Assembly (NCBI RefSeq): GCF_002575655.3
Contig: NC_053037.3
Location: forward strand, 447,299,793 to 447,363,792
Direction of reading: 5' to 3'
Length of the DNA stretch: 64,000 bases
DNA from: Aegilops tauschii subsp. strangulata
Taxonomy: Eukaryota; Streptophyta; Magnoliopsida; Poales; Poaceae
This document shows, piece after piece, positions 33,596-44,986 of this stretch (its first letter is position 1; each line of letters begins with the position of its first letter). The translations under genes and the position numbers were made by a program. Under the pieces are notes generated by a model. The model was not told the DNA's origin. It was given only the letters and a program-made list of their open reading frames with translations, and did no database searches.

Positions 33596-34900
33596 TGTCG
33601 GAGTAAGTAGCCACGGGTAGCCAAACCGGCTACCCCTGGCTCTTCAGAAAAATTATCAGGCCTTTGGGCCTTCAAGCACTCCAAGCATTCGGGCCGCCTT
33701 CCCGGGCCGGCTACCACTAAAGCCGACTCCCGGAAGGCGACCCAGCCTCACCGACTCCAAGAAGCCGGCCAAGAAGGACGCCGACTCCTGGAAGCCGGCG
33801 AAGACGACAACCACTCCTACATAACGACGACCTGACGGGGCATGGCCACAGTACTACCCACGACCCCCGAAGCCCGAGGCGGGCATGGCTACAGGAGGCC
33901 GTACGGGAGGGATGTCTCCCGTGCGGCCCGGCACTGTAGCCACGCCAGCTACGACGTCATCCACGACCCCCTCCTGTACGGCCCAAGGACTGCGGGGCCC
34001 TTCAGCCAGAGAGAGGCGTGAAGGCGGCCCGGCTTTCCCTAGTCGGCCGGGAGCATAGCCGGCCTCCGGAAGCCGGCTACTCCCTCCCTCGAAGCAGGAG
34101 CCCCATTAAGGAGACAAGACGAGGTGAGGCTACAGTGATAGCCCCCGAGGCGGCCCACTGTAGCCATGCTCACCTCGACAAAGCCCTCATCATCAGAGGC
34201 GCGGCTACAGTAAGCAGCCGCCGACAAAGCCCTAGGCGGTGGGGCCAGCCTGTCGACCAAGTAACCGACAGCCGGCGGGACCCACCAGCCGGCGGGACCC
34301 AGCAGCCGGCGGAGAAGCCGGCGAGCGTAGACACTGACGGCTGGGACCAGATCCCAGCCGGATTACCATTGTACCCCCGGGGGTAGGCCTATATAAACCC
34401 CCCGGAGCACCCATGCAAAGGGTTCGCACCCAAGCATAGTTGGCCACTGAGCATAGTTGGCTTCTGGTTCGCACCCAAGCATAGTTGGCCACTGAGCATA
34501 GTTGGCTTCTGGTTCGCACCCAAGCATAGTTGGCCACTGAGCATAGTTGGCTTCTGGTTCGCACCCAAGCATAGTTGGCCACTGAGCATAGTTCGCATCC
34601 AAGATAGCACACGCACACACACCATAGATAGAGAGAAGCAAGAGCTAGCCTTGTTCTTCTTCTCCCTGGATCCCAACAGCTCTAGGAGCGATTGTAGCTA
34701 CTCTTTATCGAGCTAGTGATCATGCGGAGACCCCGCAGCGCAGGACTAGGGGTGTTATCTCCTCGGAGAGCCCCGAACCTGGGTAAGATTCGCCGGCGTG
34801 CATGTCTTCGCCTCATCCCGTTTCCAGGCACCGGCGACGTTTTATTGGCTCCCACAATGATAAGCCATCCTTTGGCATATGTCGCACCAACCACCCGACA
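33596..34900 (+). repeat. 3' LTR of element E
   Basis: Collinear with 20753-22058 over its full length; same TATA box and the same 45-base array (34423-34591). Followed directly by the duplication CAAAT. Confidence 0.95.
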
Positions 34901-34905
34901 CAAAT
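34901..34905 (+). other. Target-site duplication of E, right copy
   Basis: CAAAT, identical to 20748-20752. Confidence 0.92.
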
Positions 34906-35161
34906 TTTCATAACAAGGATGATATCAACAAAAGACATTACAGACACTTTACATGCCCCCACGGGGTACTTCTTGATTCCTTGCAGGGACTTGTCAAGTT
35001 AGGCAGTTGCCGAGGCAGCGTGGGGAAGCGGAGACGCCCACGTCCAATCAACCGCCACGCGTCGACCAAGGCCGCAGGCTATTGGGGCCCGCGGCGCTCC
35101 GCACTTGACCTTTGCTTCGCCTCGAAGCCGAGCCCTAGCGCGCCTTGGGCTCGGGGGCTAC
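34906..35161 (+). other. 3' non-coding end of element C
   Basis: The last internal piece of element C. It ends with a purine-rich stretch (GGCTCGGGGGCTAC) directly before the 3' LTR, the usual place of the plus-strand primer. No coding sequence seen. Confidence 0.75.
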
Positions 35162-35977
35162 TGTCGGCGTTCTGGGAACGGGGTCCCTAGACTTGCCTGC
35201 CTGTGGCCCACGGCGTGGTTCTGCTGGTGGGCCCGTACTTCCCATCTTCATCAACAAGCATTCAAGACCCTCACGAGGGGCCAAGCCTCGCGAGGCGGAC
35301 GACACAAGACCTCCTCATGAGCGGCCTCACCAGGTTGGCTCGCGAGGGGCGGAGAGATCAAGGCAAGGCAAACCTCGCGAGGTTCTCGTGACGTGAGCCA
35401 TGACGACCGAGACCAGGCGGGCGCCAGCGCGCACAGTGTCCTTGTTTCCTCTTTGGTGCTAAGGAGGCAAGCGCAGGCGCGGAGTACCGAGGCGTCAAGC
35501 AAAGGTTTCCACATTAATGCAACGAGACCAAGACCAGCAGGACTGCAAGACGGAGGTCACCATGGAGCCGAAGGCGGCGTCACCACCAGAGCCTTTGGCA
35601 GGCGAAGACTACTTTTGTCAGGATAAGCTGTACTAGTTGTCTCCCTTCAAACTGGCCGTTGTGGAATCCCTTCCCGCTCAATATTTGGGGAGAGGACCAA
35701 GGCCTCTATAAATAGGACTAGCCACCACAGTAGGAGGCAACTGAGCCTAGAACTGAGTCTAGAACTAAGCCTCAGGCATCTGATCTTGAGCCAATCCCTA
35801 GCAACACACCAAGAACAAGAATACCTCAACTTCAGGAGGCTGTTCTTCCCCTTGTAACTGTTCATCCTCAGCCCTAGAGGCAATCCACCACCACATTGGA
35901 GTAGGGTATTACACCACAATGGTGGCCCGAACTAGTATAAATCTTGTGTTCTTTGTGTTGCGAGTTCGTTGAGTTAG
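35162..35977 (+). repeat. 3' LTR of element C, truncated by element B
   Basis: Starts TGTCGGCGTTCTGG and is collinear with 5157-5975. The last 100 or so bases are missing because element B begins at 35978. They do not reappear to the right of B in this window. Confidence 0.9.
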
Positions 35978-38621
35978 TGTAACATCCCAAATTTTCAATT
36001 TGGAATGTTATACATTAGATCATCATTGCATACCATATTTTATTGCATTTTGATTTGATCCTAGAAATTCCACGCAACTCAAGGACCCACGGAGAGAGTT
36101 GGGGATTTCAATTTATTTCATATTCGAGTTTTTCTCGATTTTTTGAAAAGAGGATCGTTTGATTTTAATGATTTTTCTCTGAAATATTTCTTTTATAAAA
36201 AAATAAAAAAAGAGAGGATAAAATGACTTCCTCAAAATAAAGAAATATCAGAGATTTAATATTAAAATCAAATAAGATTTTTATTCGGAGTTTTATCGCT
36301 ATTTTATGTGAATTAGGAAAAATATATGTTTTTCAAAATTGCATTTTAGGCCCAAATAAATGTTCACCTTGTCCGAGTTATTTTTAGAAGACGGGGGAAA
36401 TTTATTTCTGGATTTTTGGATTCCGTTTAGAATTTCTTTTCTTTCTTTTTCTGCACGTCGGAATTATTAAAGAAAAAGTCAAACCGACTCCGGGCCGTAC
36501 CCGAGCGGGACTCCGCCTGGGGGGCCTTTATAAGCCGCCCCGCCCCGAGCCGCCGAAGCCCGCCAGCGCCGCCAGCCCGCCCCGCGCCCGAAACCCTAAC
36601 CCTAGCCGCCGCACGCCGCCGCCCGCGCCGCCACCGCCCGCCGCTGCTGCGCCGCCACCGGACGCTGCCGCCGGACGCCGCCCCGCCGCCGACCCGCCGC
36701 CCGCGCCGCCTCACCGGAGCCACCCGCCACCACCGCCGTCGCCGGAGCCGCCGGAGGTAGCCGCGCAGCCGGTTTTCTTCGGAAAACCGTACGGTTTTTT
36801 TAAGAACCGCGGTTTATTTTTTTAGATCGGTTTTTTCGGTTTAGTTATATAGCGAACGCTCGTTCGTTCATTCGTTTTAACGAACGATTTTCACCGTTTA
36901 ACCGCAGATAGCGAACGCTCGTTCGTTAGCCTGTTCGTCAGTTTTTCTTTTTCTCGGATTTTCCGCGATTATTTTCGATCGCGATTTCTGATCCGATTTT
37001 CGTTCTAGTATAACTTTTCGCTCGTTTATCGGAATCAGGCGATTCAAGCGCCTAGAGTTTCGTCTCAAAACCCTCTTTCTGTTTAACCAACCTGAACAAG
37101 ATTTTGCCATTTCTTTCGCCGTTTGAGTTTTGTTGTTTCGTTTGATTTGATTCTTTTTGCAAACCGGAGTTCTTAAGTTGAACTTTCTGGTTAGATTTTT
37201 ATTTGAGTTTTACCCGTCCTCTTGCTTGATTGCTTATTGTATGTTTGTTTGTTTGCGATAGAGTACCCGGAGTGCGAAGCGTGCTACTACGAGTCTCTAG
37301 GTTTCGCGGATCATCAGCAAGGCAAGTAACACTTTGATCATACCTCGTACTACCCAGTTTTATTGCATTAGACCAATCCTCAAACAATTGCATGGTTAGG
37401 ATCTGAATGAAATTGTGGGTTTGGGAAGTAGATGAGGTAGTACCTATTCACCTGTTTATTATCAAACCTTGGGAGTTACTTCTACGCTATGCTTATATTG
37501 CTATGCTATGCTTGTAGACGTGGATTGGGTTTGAGTGTATCCATGACAGTTGTGAGATTGTTAATTATTGGTTCAACTTAAGGTGGCAACTTAAATACAC
37601 ATCTAGGTGGATTGAGGCACCTGGGGAATCCAGTGATTGCCTGTATTTTTTTGGAAATCCCGGGGTACCGTGTGATTCTCCTATGGACTGCCACCCAGGC
37701 TCAAAGGGATCATGAGATTATTCATACTAGAAACTTCCGTGTGCAGCCACAAGCTATTATGGGCTCTAGCATAGTTGATTAAGTCGTGTGAACTCTTACA
37801 GTGGTAGACTAGCAGATGTAGGGGATGTAGGTGGTACGGTCTACCCATCGTAAGGTGCTAACGCTTCTGAAAGACTATGTCTCGGTCATCCGTTTCTCAA
37901 ACATCTTGTAGTGCGAGAAACCAAATGGAGGAGATCGAGTCTTGTGGGGAAAAGTGCGCAAACCTCTGCAGAGTGTATAAACTAATCATGGTTAGCCGTG
38001 TCCCCGGTTATGGACATCTTGAGTATCTGGTTCTTGGATTAACATGTTGATTTTATCACTACTTAATTAATTTGATTGGGTTGTTAATGATTACTTTTAA
38101 TTGGGATTGAGAGGGGGTTTACCTTCTCAATATTTTCAACAAACTTTGTAGTTAAATAAAACTTATTCCTTTGTAGTAGGGAAAAATTGGATTTTCGCAA
38201 AACATATTAACCCTACAGCCTCCACCAGCGATATATGCATGTAGTGATAGCATTATTCTGTTCTTTATCCTTTGTGTTACATTGCCAGCATATTCCATGT
38301 GCTGGCCCGTTTTCGGGCTACAACGTATCATGTTGCGGACTTTTCAGACGACGAGTAAGGAGCCTTAGGTCGTGGTCTTTCACTCAGTGATGCCGTTGGA
38401 GTTGATGGACTCACTTTATCTTCCAAGCCTTTCGCTGTTATCGTTTTAGATGGACTTAAGCCATATTTATTGTAATAAGTTCTCTTTTGAGACATTCGAT
38501 GTAATAGGTGTGTGATTGCTACTCTGTTATAAATCCTCCAAGTACTGTGTGTGTCAGCATTACCGATCCAGGGATGACACTTATGCACAGAGATCAGACT
38601 GTTTGAGGTCTGGTCGCTACA
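35978..38621 (+). repeat. First LTR of element B
   Basis: A 2644-base LTR starting TGTAACATCCCAAATTTTC and ending GGTCGCTACA. TATA box TTTATAAG at 36527-36534. GC-rich core at 36480-36770. Paired GCGAACGCTCGTTCGTT motifs at about 36852 and 36910. Confidence 0.92.
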
Positions 38622-38625
38622 AAGA

Positions 38626-38637
38626 TGGTATCAGAGC
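38626..38637 (+). promoter_or_regulatory. Primer binding site of element B, first copy
   Basis: TGGTATCAGAGC, the plant initiator tRNA-Met complement, four bases inside the LTR. A second identical site is at 50467-50478 after the second LTR. Confidence 0.9.
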
Positions 38638-38730
38638 ACACGCTGACTATAGGACACGACCACTAAGCTAAAGCCCTAGATCACTACTCTCTTCTCATTT
38701 CTAACTCCTCTCCATTTTCTACTCTTTAGG

Positions 38731-39412
38731 ATGGCGGATGCAAGGATTAAGTTCATGCAACCGGATGAAGACACCCCATTTGGACGCCACTTGAAGGAAA
38801 TTACTAAGTACCTGAACATTGGAATACCAAGCTTCACCGGGACCTACAATGCCACTTTACCAGAAGAGGAGCGCTGGATGATTCAAGTTCAAGTTCCAGG
38901 AAGGACGTTCATGCCAGTCACTGAGCCCATAGAGTTTTCTTTCGATGCACCAACCTGGAGTCTAGGAAAGAGTATGGTAGCTCACATTACCTTGGGACGC
39001 ATTGGAGAAGTTCACCACAATGACCTCAAGGATACAATCTACCAGATTTGTGGGTGTCGAGATGAGCAATGGGAGATGATCAGTACCAGGAAGGATAGAT
39101 ATTGTCTCTTTCATCCAAGAGTTAAACCAGCACATTCGACGCCAGGAGAACCAGATGTGCGCAGGCATGGCGGATTTGAAGAAGGCAATGACAAGGATCA
39201 CAGAGCTGGAGGAAGAACTCAAGGCTACACGCGAGGATTATATGGAGGAAATCGTCGCACTAGTAGAGAAGAATGGCGACCTGACAAAGAAGCTAGGAGT
39301 TTTCATGGGAGACCCTGCGCCAGGAGGAGAAGATGACAGTTCCACTTGCCCGGAGAACTATATCATCATCGATGACACCGACTCGGACCCTGACGATAGC
39401 GATGATGACTAG
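38731..39412 (+). pseudogene. Extra ORF upstream of gag in element B, copy 1, frameshifted
   Basis: Same protein as the intact copy at 50572-51255, but two bases are missing at about 39100, so the frame changes after residue 126. The distal part can still be read in another frame to the stop at 39410-39412. The gene lies between PBS and gag on the sense strand. The ATG is preceded by a pyrimidine-rich stretch ending TTTAG. I do not recognise the protein; see the intact copy. Confidence 0.75.
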
Positions 39413-39665
39413 AAGCTGGAGCAGATATCATGGAGTCTTCGACCGATCAATTTTTCTAGTCGACCAGCATATCAGTAGTAGTATTCTACCATGTATATAG
39501 TATAGTCCAAACACTTTAGTAACGATAGTTCTAGACCGATTGTATGCCCTTGTTTGATTGATTGAGTGATATGTTTGTGTTTGTCTCATGTGCATATGGG
39601 TAGTGTTTTCCCTCTAGACCTCATTCTATTCTGTTTTCTCATCTTTTCTAAACCCCGCAGATGCC

Positions 39666-40706
39666 ATGAGACACGACAATGGATTTGCTTTCCCACCGGA
39701 ACTCACTCAGTTGATCCAGCAGCAGAATGCATTGATGCAGATACTAGTCCAGAATCAGAACCAGGGGAACAACAACAACAACAACCCACCACCACCCCCA
39801 CTAGTTGACCACTTAGCCCGTTTTCTTAGGCTTAATCCGCCGGTGTTCTCCAGTAGCACCGAGCCGATTGTTGCAGATGATTGGCTTCGCAAGATTGATA
39901 GGGAGTTGACCACTGCAGGATGCACCGATGCGGAGAGAATGCATTTTGCCGCACATCAGCTTGATGGACCCGCAGCATCTTGGTGGGAGAATTTCATAGT
40001 CACTTACCCTATTGACACTATGACATGGGACCAGTTCCAGCTGGCTTTTCGCACTGCCCATGTTTCAGCAGGAGCTATGGCCATGAAGAAGTGTGAGTTT
40101 CGCAACTTACGCCAAGGAGGGCGCACTATTGGCCAATATGTGGATGAGTTTAGTAAGTTAGCACTTTATGCCTGGGATGACGTCGCTACAGATGCAGCTA
40201 AGAAGGAGAAGTTTCTGGAAGGACTGAATGATGAGCTGAGCATGCAGTTGATGGTGGCAAATTTCAATAACTACCAGGAGTTGGTGGATAGAGCTCTCAT
40301 GCTTGAAGGGAAGCAACAACAGATTGACAGCCGCAAGAGGAAGTATGGACAAAGAAAGTATAATTCTGGAGCCCAGCAGAGACCCCGTTACACCCCGAAC
40401 TCGGGAGGACTCGTTCATAACAATGGAGGCCACACTCATAATGGAGGAATTTCACACAATCATGGTGGCCCCAAGAATGGTAATGGTAATGGAGGAAGTA
40501 GCGGACAGAACCGCTCCAACCCGGCAACACCCGCCAAGAAAGATCTAAGCCACGTTACTTGCTACAAGTGCCAGAAGACCGGACATTACGCAAATGAATG
40601 TCCTGAAGCTAAGAATGGAAACGGCAATGGAAGCTCTGGGAAGAAGCCCAACCCTTTCAACAGGGGACAAGTGAACCACGTTAACGTGGAGGAGGTCGAA
40701 GCCTAG
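39666..40706 (+). CDS. gag: Gag of element B, copy 1
   Basis: A 346-residue Gag: N-terminal Gln/Asn-rich and proline stretch, capsid core (WLRKIDRELTTAG near residue 60 and AASWWENFIVTYP near 103), and a CCHC zinc knuckle (CYKCQKTGHYANEC, 40560-40601). It ends at TAG 40704-40706, which together with a later frame change separates it from the protease. The protein appears identical to copy 2 (51509-52549). The ATG follows a strong 3' splice-like sequence (pyrimidine tract ending CCGCAG). In retrotransposons Gag forms the cytoplasmic particle that packages the RNA. Confidence 0.9.
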   Translation: MRHDNGFAFPPELTQLIQQQNALMQILVQNQNQGNNNNNNPPPPPLVDHLARFLRLNPPVFSSSTEPIVADDWLRKIDRELTTAGCTDAERMHFAAHQLDGPAASWWENFIVTYPIDTMTWDQFQLAFRTAHVSAGAMAMKKCEFRNLRQGGRTIGQYVDEFSKLALYAWDDVATDAAKKEKFLEGLNDELSMQLMVANFNNYQELVDRALMLEGKQQQIDSRKRKYGQRKYNSGAQQRPRYTPNSGGLVHNNGGHTHNGGISHNHGGPKNGNGNGGSSGQNRSNPATPAKKDLSHVTCYKCQKTGHYANECPEAKNGNGNGSSGKKPNPFNRGQVNHVNVEEVEA

Positions 40707-40744
40707 CCAGATGCAGTAATAGGTAAGTTTTTGGTTAAGTCATT

Positions 40745-41343
40745 TACTGTAGTCGTACTTTTGATACTGGTGCATCGCATTCATACATATCAAGGGGATT
40801 CATGGATAAGTTTAAACTGCCAACCAAAGCCCTTAGGTCACCTATGTTAGTAACCTCGCCAGGAGCAGAGTATATGGCTAGCCTATGGTGTGATCAGTTA
40901 CCATTAAGGATTGGTAACTACCTGTTTCCCTCGGACCTAATAGTATTGGAGTCACAAGGACTGCATGTGATATTAGGCATGGATTGGTTATCGAAGTATG
41001 GAGGGAACATTGACTGCGCCAGTAAGTCGATTTTGCTTACCACCCCAAAAGGAAGAAGGATCAAGTATGTATCCCGGCATGTGCCGAAAAGAACCCAAGT
41101 AAATTCCTTATCAGGAGTTGTACAGGAGGAAGTACCAGTGGTGAAGGATTTTCCGGATGTATTTCCAGAAGAGTTGCCAGGCATGCCACCGGATAGAGAC
41201 ATTGAGTTTTTGATTGAACTTTTGCCAGGCACAGGGCCAATATCTAAGAGACCGTACAGAATGCCCGCAAAGGATTTGGAGGAAATTAAGAAGCAGATTA
41301 AGGAGTTACTGGATAAGGGATATATTCGCCCAAGTTCGTCACC
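40745..41343 (+). pseudogene. pol: Protease and RT N-terminus of element B, copy 1
   Basis: The retropepsin active site DTGA is at 40763-40774, in a different frame from Gag. It is followed by the ILGMDWL core motif and the EFPDVFPEELPG-type linker into RT, then PYRMP and the YIRPSSSPW box. The frame is interrupted at 41348 by element G and resumes at 44987. Gag and protease are out of frame by one base here and in the second copy alike, so the defect predates the duplication. Confidence 0.85.
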
Positions 41344-41348
41344 TTGGG
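41344..41348 (+). other. Target-site duplication of G, left copy
   Basis: TTGGG, repeated at 44982-44986. Confidence 0.92.
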
Positions 41349-42187
41349 TGATGCGACACCGTATACAACGACTGATGTTTTGTTGCTGGAGAAGTATGTC
41401 GTACCAGCTAAGCGCCGTGACAAAGGAAATCAAATTGTTACTGCCAGTTCTATGCATAAACAAAGTACGACCATGACGTGTTTAGCTTCGGAGGCACAGG
41501 TACTACAGATTGGCACGTTCAAGTTTCAAATTGTTCCGAAGAAGGAAGTGGAGCCTACTTTCCGAACCCCATGCAATCTTGCTACGGTGGAAAAGATTTG
41601 AGCCAAAGTCAATCCTAAAGTTTAGCAGGTGCAGGCGTTTTCTTAGTTTCTCAATAGTACTAGTATGTTTTGTCCTTTTGTGATCAGTGTGCTGGACTTT
41701 TAAATTAGTTAATTAGTGATCAGTTAAAATAGGAGATAGAGTCCAGGTATTTTTTCTAGTCCATATCCTTTTAGTAACCAGCCAAGGAAACGAGTCCGGC
41801 TTGGCCTGTGTGCCTGCGAGCACTATTTTAAAGGCCAGGCCGGCCACGTACGAAGGCAGCTTTTGGTTTTAGGTTATTTTCACCGATGAATAGATCGGCA
41901 AGTCGGGGTCTCTTGGAGCCGCCGCTGGATATCTGTTGAATTGCTATATTGAGGCTTTGTGAATCTGGTTTGAGATTGATTTTCTTTCAATTTCTGCTGA
42001 TCTATTGAAGATCGTCCACGTACTTCCTTTGTTGGGTGTGCGTGTTGTTTTCGTGGTGATTGCATCTACAAGATCGCGAGTGCCACGTCCTCTCAAGTCA
42101 AACAAATTGAGATCATCACTGGACATCGTACCGTGAAAGATTGGGAAAATTATTTGCACCATCGTTTTTCTGTTGAAGGTCGCATCA
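41349..42187 (+). repeat. 5' LTR of element G
   Basis: Starts TGATGCGACACCGTATACA and ends GGTCGCATCA. It differs from the 3' LTR at about fifteen positions by eye. Confidence 0.93.
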
Positions 42188-42256
42188 AGTGGTATTCAGA
42201 GCAAGGTTGATGACGATATATTTTTTTCTCGACTATTTGATTCAATTGTTTGAAAG

Positions 42257-44302
42257 ATGGTGAACTCGTAGCATGAGAAATCTGATCATGAGGAGGGCGA
42301 TGAACTTCCGGAGGATATGAATATAAGTGATGATTTACGTATCCATCTGATGTCGATCAAGGGAGCGAACAAGAAGCTTGGGACAAGGGTTGAGGAGTTG
42401 TCTGCAAATATTGTTGGCGTCGAGGATAGGTTGAACGAGCGTTTAACTGCCAGCGACCAACAGCGCACTGATAGTCTACAGGTGGTGACTGCGAGTCTTA
42501 ATCGGCTCACCGCAGCAGTTCAGCGCCTTCAGGCGAGAGGTGTGGCACCCCGACAGTCCCGCTCACCACGACGACGTCGTGACCGCGACAGCGATGATGA
42601 TGGTGATTTTTCTGATGATTTCGATGCCCGTGGAGGCTTACCTCACCGACCACGGCATGATGCTGGGGCTCACCGCCATGCTGGGCGGCGCCGTGACTAT
42701 GGCGGCAATGGTGCCCACGAGGATGATGGTTTGGGTCGAATCAAGATAACCATACCTGAATTCTCGGGACGTTGTGCTGACCCGGAAAAATATTTGGAGT
42801 GGGAGATGCGCGTAAATCAGATTTTTGATGGTCACAACTACTCCGAAGAGAAGACGGTTCGTGTTGCATCGATGGAATTTACAGAGGATGCTCTTGTATG
42901 GTGGGATAATAAAAACTGTACTCATGAGCGACCAGCGACATGGGCTGACATGAAGCGAATCATGAGGGAACGTTTTGTGCCTGCTTATTACACTCGACAG
43001 CTTCATAGCAGATTGCGTCGTCTAGTGCAAGGTACAAAATCAGTTGATGAGTACTACAAAGAGATGCAAGTTTTGATGATCAGTACAGCTGTGCGTGAGT
43101 CTGCTAAGGCGACCATGGTACGTTTCTTTGAGGGGTTAGAAGAAAAGATTCTTGACCGTGTTGATCTAATGCAGTATAATGATATTCATGAGTTACTTCA
43201 TCAAGCGGAGCGTGCTGAACGTTGGGTATTGGAGAAGCAAGCTTCAGAGACTCGTCCAACTTACAACAGTGGGCGACGTGGTTCATCTCCTCTTGAGGGT
43301 GGGTTTAGTGCTAAACCGACTCCTTCTTATAAGTCGGGAAGCATTGAACAGAGCAAAGTGGCGGCTGTGCCAAAGGAGGTTTCTCATGTTTCATTTAGTG
43401 CGACGTCATCGCATCATCGTAATATTATTTGCCACAAGTGTGGAGGACGTGGACACATGAAACATGAATGTTCCATTCAACGAAGGGTTCTCCTTGTTGA
43501 TACGAAATATATTTCAGAGTCTGAATAAGAGACGCCTAAGTTAGAGGATGGAATCGAAAGAGGTCATGGTGATACCATACTATGTTATCCTCAAGATGAT
43601 CCTGATATGGAGAGTTTGCTAGCACATAAGGTCTAGCGAGATGACAAGACCATTGTTGAACAAGGACAACGGCGGAGTATTTTTCAAAATGCATGTACCA
43701 TCAAGGGAGAAGTTTGCAAACTGATAATTGATGGTGGCAGTGCTAGCAACATGATTAGCAAGGATGTGGTGGAGTCTCTTTTGTTGCCAACATGGGAGCA
43801 CCCAAGACCATACTATATGAAGTGGATAAATGATGTTGGCAAAGTGAAGGTAACTCACAGGGTGAAGGTTCCTTTTTCTGTTGATGGCTATGTTGATAAG
43901 GTGGAGTGCGATGTTATGCCACTACATGTTTGTCACCTTATTTTGGGGCGTTCGTGGCAGCATGATGTTAAAGCTCTTCATCACGGGTGAACAAACAGGT
44001 ACACTTTTACGCATAAGGGTGAGTTCCATGCTATTCTTCCGAAAGATGCACAGAATATAAAGTGTACTGTAGAGGTGTTCAAGAAGAAATCAGTAAGGCC
44101 TAAGTCGAAACCGAGGATGGTTTCTTTTCAAGGAAGGGAGGATGATGCGACACCGTATACAGAGACTGATGTTTTGTTGCTGGAGAAGTATGTCGTACCA
44201 GCTAAGCGCCGTGACAAAGGAAATCAAATTGTTACTGCCAGTTCTATGCATAAACAAAGTACGACCATGACGTGTTTAGCTTCGGAGGCACAGGTACTAT
44301 AG
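42257..44302 (+). pseudogene. gag: gag-protease frame of element G, extending into its 3' LTR
   Basis: One frame runs from ATG 42257 to 44302, broken by TAG at 42269-42271, TAA at 43526-43528, a TAG near 43636 and a TGA near 43988. The longest open part (42317-43528, 403 residues) is Gag: coiled N-terminus, an Arg/Asp-rich stretch, core motif IPEFSGRCADPEKYLEW, WWDNK, and a CCHC knuckle (CHKCGGRGHMKHEC, 43430-43471). A protease-like domain with the motif IIDGGSASNMI follows near 43720-43760, and the HLILGRSWQHD core near 43930. After a basic linker the frame crosses the LTR border at 44143 and ends inside the LTR. No RT region lies between protease and LTR. Confidence 0.85.
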
Positions 44303-44981
44303 ATTGGCACGTTCAAGTTTCAAATTGTTCCGAAGAAGGAAGTGGAGCCTACTTTCTGGACGCCATGCAATCTTGCTACGGTGCAAAAGATTTGAGCCAA
44401 AGTCAATCCTAAAGTTTAGCAGGTGCAGGCGTTTTCTTAGTTTCTCAATAGTACTAGTATGTTTTGTCCTTTTGTGATCAGTGTGCCGGACTTTTAAATT
44501 AGTTAATTAGTGATCAGTTAAAATAGGAGATAGAGTCCAGGTATTTTTTCTAGTCCATATCCTTTTAGTAACCAGCCAAGGAAACGAGTCCGGCTTGGCC
44601 CGTGTGCCTGCGAGCACTATTTTAAAGGCCAGGCCGGCCACGTACAAAGGCAGCTTTTGGTTTTAGGTTATTTTCACCGATGAATAGATCGGCAAGTCGG
44701 GGTCTCTTGGAGCCGCCGTTGGATATCTGTTGAATTGCTATATTGAGGCTTTGTGAATCTGGTTTGAGATTGATTTTCTTTCAATTTCTGCTGATCTATT
44801 GAAGATCGTCCACGTACTTCCTTTGTTGGGTGTGCGTGTTGTTTTCGTGGTGATTGCATCTACAAGATCGCGAGCGCCACGGCCTCTCAAGTCAAACAAA
44901 TTGAGATCATCACTGGACATCGTACCGTGAAAGATTGGGAAAATTATTCGCACCATCGTTTTTCTGTTGAGGGTCGCATCA
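44143..44981 (+). repeat. 3' LTR of element G
   Basis: 839 bases, same length as the 5' LTR; directly preceded by a polypurine tract and followed by the duplication TTGGG at 44982-44986. Confidence 0.93.
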
Positions 44982-44986
44982 TTGGG
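44982..44986 (+). other. Target-site duplication of G, right copy
   Basis: TTGGG, identical to 41344-41348; the RT frame of element B continues after it. Confidence 0.92.

Larger units (their letters stand above)
20753..34900 (+). mobile_element. Element E: Tat-type Ty3 retrotransposon with antisense gene
   Basis: This is a complete 14.1-kb element with TG..CA LTRs of 1306 and 1305 bases, a perfect CAAAT duplication, a PBS, a gag-pol frame and a polypurine-like CTTCGGGGAC stretch before the 3' LTR. Domain order Gag, protease, RT, RNase H, second RNase H, integrase and the 3' antisense gene identify the Tat lineage. By eye the two LTRs show only about ten differences, so insertion is recent compared with D. 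The sense frame has three amber stops and one frameshift, while the antisense gene is intact. Confidence 0.93.
5157..35977 (+). mobile_element. Ty3-type element C, non-autonomous, split by nested elements D and E
   Basis: Element C is recovered in three pieces: 5157-8677, 18950-20752 and 34906-35977. The ends are defined by matching LTRs (5157-6079 and 35162-35977) and by the perfect 5-base duplications flanking the two inserted elements. Its native length is about 6.4 kb plus roughly 100 LTR bases lost at the B insertion. It encodes Gag and a protease domain but only a scrap of reverse transcriptase and no integrase that I can find, so it looks like a non-autonomous derivative. The Gag and protease resemble those of Tat-lineage elements (compare E and F), and the PBS begins TGGCGC like theirs. 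Its 3' LTR is cut by element B at 35978. Confidence 0.85.
41349..44981 (+). mobile_element. Element G: non-autonomous gag/protease-only Ty3 element
   Basis: A complete 3633-base insertion with two LTRs of exactly 839 bases, a perfect TTGGG duplication, a PBS-like TGGTATTCAGAGC at 42190-42202 (tRNA-Met complement with one extra T) and a purine tract (AAGGAAGGGAGGA, 44130-44142) before the 3' LTR. It encodes Gag and a protease but no RT, RNase H or integrase. The LTR begins TGATG and the coding frame runs across into the 3' LTR. Both traits are known from centromeric (CRM) chromoviruses and their non-autonomous relatives; the assignment is inference. It sits in the RT of element B. Confidence 0.9.

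Noticed and set aside
37561..38600. Possible short genes in the 3' part of the B LTR (e.g. 38328-38588 minus)
   Set aside because: No domain, and the frames in the related LTRs at 1-2397 are different or broken.
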